Under the pieces are notes generated by a model, which saw nothing but the letters and a program-made list of their open reading frames with translations, searched no databases and was not told the DNA's origin. Made by a program: the position numbers and the translations under genes. Below, piece after piece: positions 59,398 through 64,000 of a stretch of 64,000 nucleotides of DNA. The DNA comes from Rubrivivax sp. (GTDB taxonomy: Bacteria; Pseudomonadota; Gammaproteobacteria; Burkholderiales; Burkholderiaceae_C): the NCBI GenBank assembly GCA_020248915.1, contig JADCGP010000017.1:186001-250000 (forward strand), written 5' to 3'. Numbering within the stretch: position 1 is the stretch's first letter; each line of letters opens with the position of its first letter.

Positions 59398-59429
59398 CGA
59401 TGCTCCCGGCCAAGCTTCCCCCTGCGGAA

Positions 59430-59486
59430 CCGGCTTTGCCGGGCCGCTGGCGGACGGCCCCCACGGGGGTTCGCGAGCACCCGCGA
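59430..59486 (-). repeat. Composite palindromic intergenic repeat, copy 2
   Basis: Reverse-oriented relative of 43643-43696. On the plus strand it reads CCGGC-TTT-GCCGG (59430-59442), CCCCC-AC-GGGGG (59458-59469) and TCGCG-N6-CGCGA (59471-59486). Bases 59430-59453 match copy 1 at 23 of 24 positions. It lies between a sulfate-binding protein gene and cysT. Confidence 0.75.
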
Positions 59487-59502
59487 GCGTGGGGGCTCCA
59501 TG

Positions 59503-60522
59503 TCAGCGTCCCTTGGCGGCGAGGATCACCTGGTCGTACAGCCCGCCGTCGTTGAAGTGCTCCTGCTGCGCCCGGGTCCAGCCGCCGAACACCTCGTCGA
59601 CCGTGAAGGTGGCCACCTTCGGGAACTGACGGGCGAACCGGGCGAGCACCTTCGGGTCGCGCGGGCGCAGGTTGTGGCGGGCTGCGATCTCCTGGCCCTC
59701 GGGCGAGTACAGGTGCTGCAGGTAGGCCTCCGCGAGCTTGCGCGTGCCCCGCCGGTCGACGACACGGTCGACCACGCTCACCGGGTTCTCGGCCAGGATC
59801 GTGCGCGCCGGGTACACGGGTTCGAAGCCGTCGCCGAACTCGCGCGTGATCAGCGGCGCCTCGCTCTCGAACGTGACGAGCGCGTCGCCGAGGTTGCGCT
59901 GCGCAAACGTGGTGGTGGCGCCGCGGCCGCCGCCGTCGAGCACCGGCACGTTGGCGAAGATGCGGGTGACCAGCGCCCGGGCCGCCTCGTGGCTGACGCC
60001 GGCCTTCACCCCGGCGCCCCAGGCCGCCAGGTAGGTGTAGCGGCCGTTGCCGCTGGTCTTGGGGTTGGGGATGATGACCGACAGCCCGGGGCGGCCCAGA
60101 TCGGTCCAGTCGCGGATGTTCTTCGGGTTGCCCCTGCGCACCAGGATCACGCTGACACTGGTGGTGGGGCTCGCGTTGTGCGGCAGCCGCGTCGCCCAGT
60201 TCGCCGGCACCAGACCGCCACGCGCATGCAGCATGTCGATGTCGTTGTGCTGGTTCATCGTGATGACGTCGGCCTCCAGGCCGTCGGCCACGCTGCGCGC
60301 CTGACGGCTCGAGCCGCCGTGGCTCTGGTTCAGCGTCACGTCCTGCCCAGCGGTCTTCTTCCAGTGCGCGGCGAATGCGGCGTTGAAGCCCTTGTAGAAC
60401 TCGCGGCTGACGTCGTAGCTGACGTTGAGCAGGGTCTGCGCAGGCTGGGCGCGCCCGGGCCAGGGCATGGCCAGCGCGGCGGCGGCCCCCAGCAGATGGC
60501 GGCGGGAAGGGAGGGCGGACAT
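59503..60522 (-). CDS. sbp: Sulfate-binding protein (paralogue 1)
   Basis: A 339-residue periplasmic protein from ATG 60522 with an Arg-pair signal ('[21 protein letters not shown]'). The Sbp/CysP family is seen in '[24 protein letters not shown]', '[27 protein letters not shown]', '[20 protein letters not shown]' and '[20 protein letters not shown]'. It delivers sulfate or thiosulfate to CysTWA. It is the nearer of two tandem paralogues; some 200 bp separate them. The two differ in many positions, so ligand preferences may differ. Confidence 0.93.
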   Translation of the reverse strand: MSALPSRRHLLGAAAALAMPWPGRAQPAQTLLNVSYDVSREFYKGFNAAFAAHWKKTAGQDVTLNQSHGGSSRQARSVADGLEADVITMNQHNDIDMLHARGGLVPANWATRLPHNASPTTSVSVILVRRGNPKNIRDWTDLGRPGLSVIIPNPKTSGNGRYTYLAAWGAGVKAGVSHEAARALVTRIFANVPVLDGGGRGATTTFAQRNLGDALVTFESEAPLITREFGDGFEPVYPARTILAENPVSVVDRVVDRRGTRKLAEAYLQHLYSPEGQEIAARHNLRPRDPKVLARFARQFPKVATFTVDEVFGGWTRAQQEHFNDGGLYDQVILAAKGR

Positions 60523-60723
60523 CGGGACTCTCTCGGGACAAGGGCAATCGGCGGGAACTGGAGAAGACTCTAGGCGCGGCCTCCATGCCGGCCAACGAAG
60601 CAATCCGCTTCTGCTGATGCGCAAAGCGAATGAGGCGCGGCGGCAACCTCGGTCGCGGCATGCCGGCGCAACGGCGTCGCGGCCCGTGCCGGCGAACCGG
60701 CCCCGCCGGCCGCACCGGCGCGT

Positions 60724-61815
60724 CTACTTCCGGGTGAAGATGCGGTCGAACACGCCGCCGTCGTTGAAGTGCTGCGGCTGGGCCTTGCTCCAGCCGCCGA
60801 ACACCTCGTCGATCGTGAACAGGTTGACCTTGTTGGTGAAGGTGGAGGCGAACTTCGCGGCCACCTGCGGGTCGCGCGGTCGGTAGTAGTTGTCGGCGGC
60901 GATCGACTGGCCCTGCGGCGTGTACAGGAACTCGAGGTAGGCCTGCGCGACGGCACGCGTGCCCTTGCGGTCGACGTTGCGGTCGACCACCGTCACCGGC
61001 GGCTCGGCCAGGATGCTCAGGGACGGCACGACGATGTCGAAGCGTGTCGGGCCCAGTTCCTTCACCGCGAGGAAGGCCTCGTTCTCCCAGCTCAGGAACA
61101 CGTCGCCGACGTTGCGCTCGGCAAACGTGGTCAGCGAGCCGCGGGCACCGCTGTCGAGCACCGGCACGTTCCTGTACAGGTCGGCCACGAAGCTCTCGGC
61201 CCGCGCCGCGTTGTTGCCGAACCGGCGCAGCGCGAAGCCCCACGCCGCCAGGTAGTTCCAGCGCGCGCCGCCGCTCGTCTTGGGGTTGGGCGTGATCACG
61301 CTGACCCCGGGCTTGACCAGGTCGTCCCAGTCCTTGATGCCCTTGGGGTTGCCCTTGCGGACCAGGAACACGATCGTGCTGGTGTAGGGGCTGGAGTTGT
61401 GGGGCAGGCGCTTCTGCCAGTCGGCCGGGATCAGCTGCGCCTTGGCGTGCAGTTCGTCGATGTCGTAGGCCAGCGCGAGCGTCACGACGTCGGCGTCGAG
61501 GCCGTCGATCACGCTGCGCGCCTGACGGCCGCTGCCGCCGTGGCTCTGGCGGACGGTGACGTTGTCGCCGCTGCGCCCCTTCCAGTGGGCCGCGAAGGCC
61601 TTGTTGAACTCGACGTACAGCTCGCGCGTGGGGTCGTAGCTGACGTTGAGCAACTGGATGTCGCGGCCCTGGCCACGGGCGGGCGACGCGAGCGGCAGCT
61701 GCGCCAGCAGCGCGAGGGCGCCCGCACCCGCGCCCAGAAGGCGACGACGCGACGTGGCGTGCGAATCGGTGTACGGATCGGTGAGCGATTCGGGGCGGAG
61801 ATCGTTGTGCGACAT
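60724..61815 (-). CDS. sbp: Sulfate-binding protein (paralogue 2)
   Basis: About 363 residues from ATG 61815 (ATG 61830 is also possible). A long N-region precedes a Tat-like signal ('[27 protein letters not shown]'). Core motifs: '[24 protein letters not shown]', '[27 protein letters not shown]', '[23 protein letters not shown]', '[13 protein letters not shown]' and '[20 protein letters not shown]'. It matches classical Sbp better than paralogue 1. A second copy before the same permease may widen the range of oxyanions or concentrations served. Confidence 0.93.
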   Translation of the reverse strand: MSHNDLRPESLTDPYTDSHATSRRRLLGAGAGALALLAQLPLASPARGQGRDIQLLNVSYDPTRELYVEFNKAFAAHWKGRSGDNVTVRQSHGGSGRQARSVIDGLDADVVTLALAYDIDELHAKAQLIPADWQKRLPHNSSPYTSTIVFLVRKGNPKGIKDWDDLVKPGVSVITPNPKTSGGARWNYLAAWGFALRRFGNNAARAESFVADLYRNVPVLDSGARGSLTTFAERNVGDVFLSWENEAFLAVKELGPTRFDIVVPSLSILAEPPVTVVDRNVDRKGTRAVAQAYLEFLYTPQGQSIAADNYYRPRDPQVAAKFASTFTNKVNLFTIDEVFGGWSKAQPQHFNDGGVFDRIFTRK

Positions 61816-61999
61816 CGAAGCGGACTCCATCGGGACAGGGCGACCCATTCTTCGAGGTCGCGCCGCGCCGCGCGACGAAGGCTTTCGCAATTGCAGATGC
61901 AGCCGGCGCAACTGCAGCCGGTGCAACTCGACCCGGCTGGCACGGCGGGACCTGCGCGCCCGTGCGCGGACGCACGAGGCGACGCCGCGCCCAGCCGCT

Positions 62000-62362
62000 T
62001 CAGCCCTCCGCGAGCGCCGCGCGCACGATCGCCGGCACCACGCCCGGCAGTTCGGACAGCACGGGCAGCGCGCGCAGCCTCAGGTGCGGGTGGCGCTGGC
62101 GCGCGGCCTCCAGCAACGGCGGCAGGTCGCGGGCCACGTGGCCGCCGGCGGCCCAGAACACGGGCAGCACGTCGATGCGGTCGTGCGTGGCCGCGAGTTC
62201 GTCGATCACGGTCGGCAGGTCGGGCTGCTGCAGTTCGAGGAAGGCGCTGCGCAGCGTGCGGTCGGGCACGGCCGCGGCGAACTCGCGCTCGAGCGCCTCG
62301 AGCGGCCGGCTCCAGGCGGCGCTGCGCGCGCCGTGGGCAAACAGAATCAGGCCGCGTCGCAT
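62000..62362 (-). CDS. cbiX: CbiX/SirB-type sirohydrochlorin chelatase
   Basis: A 120-residue single-domain chelatase of the CbiX-S type. It has '[22 protein letters not shown]', with the catalytic His of the HG motif, '[18 protein letters not shown]', with the second-site Glu, and '[21 protein letters not shown]', with the metal-ligand His. It inserts Fe or Co into sirohydrochlorin. Next to SUMT and cysN it most likely supplies siroheme for sulfite reductase. Its start overlaps the SUMT end by 16 bp. Confidence 0.88.
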   Translation of the reverse strand: MRRGLILFAHGARSAAWSRPLEALEREFAAAVPDRTLRSAFLELQQPDLPTVIDELAATHDRIDVLPVFWAAGGHVARDLPPLLEAARQRHPHLRLRALPVLSELPGVVPAIVRAALAEG

Positions 62363-63156
62363 GCAGCGATGATGCCCGCGGCCTCGAGCACACCGGGCGT
62401 CCCCGCCAGCGCAGCCAGCGCCCGCAGCACGTCGCCCACCAGCAGCACACCGGGCGCGCCGCGGGATCCGGCGCCCGTGTCCGCTTCGCCCTCCGACTCG
62501 GCCAGCGCTCCGAGCGTGGTGAGGCGGCGGCTGACCGCCGGCAGGCTCGCATGCAGCACGGCGGCCACGGGCGTGTCCTCTCGCGCGCCGCCGTCGCGCA
62601 GCGCGCGCGCGATCGCGCCGGCACGGCGCAGGCCCATGTAGACCACCAGCGTCAGTCCGCTGCGGGCCAGTGCCGCCCAGTCCGGCTGGCGGCCTCCGGT
62701 CTGCGTGTGGCCGGTGACGAAGGCCACGCCCTGCGCCGCCCGGCGGTCGGTGAGCGGCACGCCGAGATCGGCCGCCGCCGCGAGACCGGCGCTGACGCCC
62801 GGCACGACCTCGACCTCGATGCCTGCCGCGCGCAGCGCGTCGATCTCCTCGCCGGCGCGGCCGAAGACCATCGGATCGCCGCCCTTCAGACGCACCACGC
62901 GGCGGCCGGCGCGCGCCTCGTGCACCAGAAGCCGCTCGATGAAGGCCTGCGGCGTCGACGGGCAGCCGGCGCGCTTGCCGACCTCGACCACGCGCACGCC
63001 CTGCGGCGCGTGCTGCAGCACCGCGCGATCGACCAGGTCATCCACCAGCACCACCTCGGCCTGCGCCAGCACGCGCACGGCCTTCAGCGTCAGCAGCTCG
63101 GGGTCGCCTGGTCCGGCGCCGACCAGCCAGACCTTGCCCGGCCGCGTGGCGCTCAC
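62347..63156 (-). CDS. cobA: Uroporphyrinogen-III C-methyltransferase (SUMT)
   Basis: A 269-residue SAM-dependent methyltransferase from GTG 63156. Family motifs: 'KVWLVGAGPGDPELLTLKAVRVL', 'VVEVGKRAG', 'VVRLKGGDPMVFGRAGEEIDAL', 'VVPGVSAGLAAAADLGVPLTDR' and 'VVYMGLRRAGAIARAL'. It makes precorrin-2 from uroporphyrinogen III, the first dedicated step to siroheme. It is the stand-alone form, lacking the CysG dehydrogenase part. Its GTG overlaps the cysN TGA by four bases. Confidence 0.93.
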   Translation of the reverse strand: MSATRPGKVWLVGAGPGDPELLTLKAVRVLAQAEVVLVDDLVDRAVLQHAPQGVRVVEVGKRAGCPSTPQAFIERLLVHEARAGRRVVRLKGGDPMVFGRAGEEIDALRAAGIEVEVVPGVSAGLAAAADLGVPLTDRRAAQGVAFVTGHTQTGGRQPDWAALARSGLTLVVYMGLRRAGAIARALRDGGAREDTPVAAVLHASLPAVSRRLTTLGALAESEGEADTGAGSRGAPGVLLVGDVLRALAALAGTPGVLEAAGIIAACDAA

Positions 63157-64000
63157 TCGACGAGCCCGGCGGCCACGGTGGCGCGCGTCGCCGGGTCCAC
63201 CAGGATGAAGCTGCCCGCCGCGCGCGAGCGCGCATACGGCGCCGCGCACAGCGGCTCGCGCGTGCGCAGCCGTGCGCGGATCAGGTCGTTGAGGGACGGC
63301 GCCGACGGAGCGGGCGCCCAGGCCAGCTCGTCGACGTCGAGCCGTGCGTCGAACGCCTCGATCCGCGCCGCCGTCTCGCGCGTCAGGTGGCGCAGCACCC
63401 AGCTGCGCCCGGCCGCAGGCGGCTCCTGCGCGAGCCAGCACAGCGTGGCCATCAGCTCGCGCGTGCCGCCGCCCGGCGCCGCCGTGTCTTCGCTGGCATC
63501 GGCGGACGCCGCCGCGAGCACGACATCGCCGCGCGAGACGTCGCGCTCGTCGGCCAGCGTCAGCGTCACCGACTGCCCGGCCCGCGCCTGAGCGAGGGGC
63601 GTCGCTCCGATCGCGAGCGTGGCCACGTGCGAACGCTGGCCGCTCGGCCACAGCACCACCTCGTCGCCGACGGCCAGCCGGCCCGACTCGACGCGGCCCG
63701 CGTATGCGCGCGCGCCGGCACCGGCCGTGCCCGGCGCGGGCCGGCACACCCACTGCACCGGCAGGCGCAGCGGCTGCGCGAGCGCCTCGTCGTGCCCGGC
63801 CGGCGCGGCCTCGAGCACCTCGAGCAGCGTCGGCCCCTCGTACCACGGCAGCGCGTCACCGCGCACGGCCACCATGTCGCCGTGCAGCGCGCACAGCGGC
63901 ACGGCGTGCACCGCGGGGGGCTGGCGCCCGGCAGCCTGCGCCGGATGCCGGGCCAGCCAGTCGCGGAACTCGGCCACGATGGCCTCGAAGACCTGCCGCG
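63153..64000 (-). CDS. cysN: Sulfate adenylyltransferase large subunit CysN, C-terminal part
   Basis: The frame runs off the right edge; about 281 residues are present. CysN is the GTPase subunit of ATP sulfurylase, activating sulfate to APS with CysD. The fragment has the EF-Tu-like second domain: 'LPWYEGPTLLEVLEAAPAG', 'PLRLPVQWVCRP' and 'RAYAGRVESGRLAVGDEVVLWPSGQ', followed by the third domain ending 'SFILVDPATRATVAAGLVE'. The GTP-binding G-motifs must lie beyond the window. It heads the coupled group cysN-cobA-cbiX that joins sulfate reduction with siroheme supply. Confidence 0.9.
   Translation of the reverse strand, partial: RQVFEAIVAEFRDWLARHPAQAAGRQPPAVHAVPLCALHGDMVAVRGDALPWYEGPTLLEVLEAAPAGHDEALAQPLRLPVQWVCRPAPGTAGAGARAYAGRVESGRLAVGDEVVLWPSGQRSHVATLAIGATPLAQARAGQSVTLTLADERDVSRGDVVLAAASADASEDTAAPGGGTRELMATLCWLAQEPPAAGRSWVLRHLTRETAARIEAFDARLDVDELAWAPAPSAPSLNDLIRARLRTREPLCAAPYARSRAAGSFILVDPATRATVAAGLVE

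Noticed and set aside
57662..61975. A single 1437-codon minus-strand open frame covering cysW to beyond the second sbp gene
   Set aside because: Only its last 300 codons match a family (CysW). The rest is out of frame with the real cysT and sbp genes.

Overview
The window is about 64 kb of very GC-rich, densely coding chromosome from a betaproteobacterium, most likely Burkholderiales of the Rubrivivax/Leptothrix/Ideonella kind. The placement rests on gene order and families I recognise: pilQ-aroK-aroB-dgt-gltBD, a complete mlaFEDACB set, a HexR-controlled zwf, CysB beside cysTWA, and a CopI-like cupredoxin. No rRNA, tRNA, CRISPR array, prophage or intact insertion sequence was seen. I worked by reading the sequence; no database search was run.

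Layout. 1-12.7 kb: the 3' end of the type IV pilus secretin gene pilQ, an Ig-like (Big_1-type) lipoprotein, shikimate genes aroK and aroB, dgt, a Y1-transposase-like gene that has lost its catalytic motifs, and glutamate synthase gltB-gltD. 12.8-21.3 kb: a TPR-GGDEF diguanylate cyclase, a 538-bp leader region rich in hairpins, and the minor pilin operon fimT-pilV-pilW-pilX-pilY1-pilE. 21.5-25.4 kb: the Mla outer-membrane lipid transport operon. 25.3-27.8 kb (minus): zwf and hexR, with a near-consensus HexR operator overlapping the predicted zwf start site. 27.9-32.2 kb: a periplasmic copper-handling operon (two small secreted proteins, a TolC-type lipoprotein, a multicopper oxidase, a cupredoxin).

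32.2-39.9 kb: a pyrimidine-catabolism neighbourhood of the URC type. It has a TRAP transporter (dctPQM), a GTP-cyclohydrolase-II-like URC1 protein, a DUF1688/URC4 protein, an XRE regulator and uracil phosphoribosyltransferase. Between the regulator and upp sit an isolated ATP-synthase-c-like gene and a four-helix membrane protein, divergent from upp across a 21-bp palindrome. 40.0-42.4 kb (minus): a secreted beta-helix protein and a Cys/Met-type PLP lyase. 42.6-47.0 kb: an iron/phosphonate-type ABC importer. 47.2-48.8 kb: a flavocytochrome c sulfide dehydrogenase pair. 48.8-51.3 kb (minus): gspA-gspB of type II secretion.

51.4-55.5 kb: an AcoR-like sigma-54 activator divergent from a periplasmic sugar (sorbosone-type) dehydrogenase and cytochrome c, with a sigma-54 promoter between them. 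55.6-64 kb: sulfate assimilation, with cysB converging on a minus-strand run: cysN (partial), SUMT, CbiX, two sulfate-binding proteins, cysT, cysW and cysA. A dispersed palindromic repeat lies in two transporter operons, and a short relative appears to have inserted in frame inside cysA.
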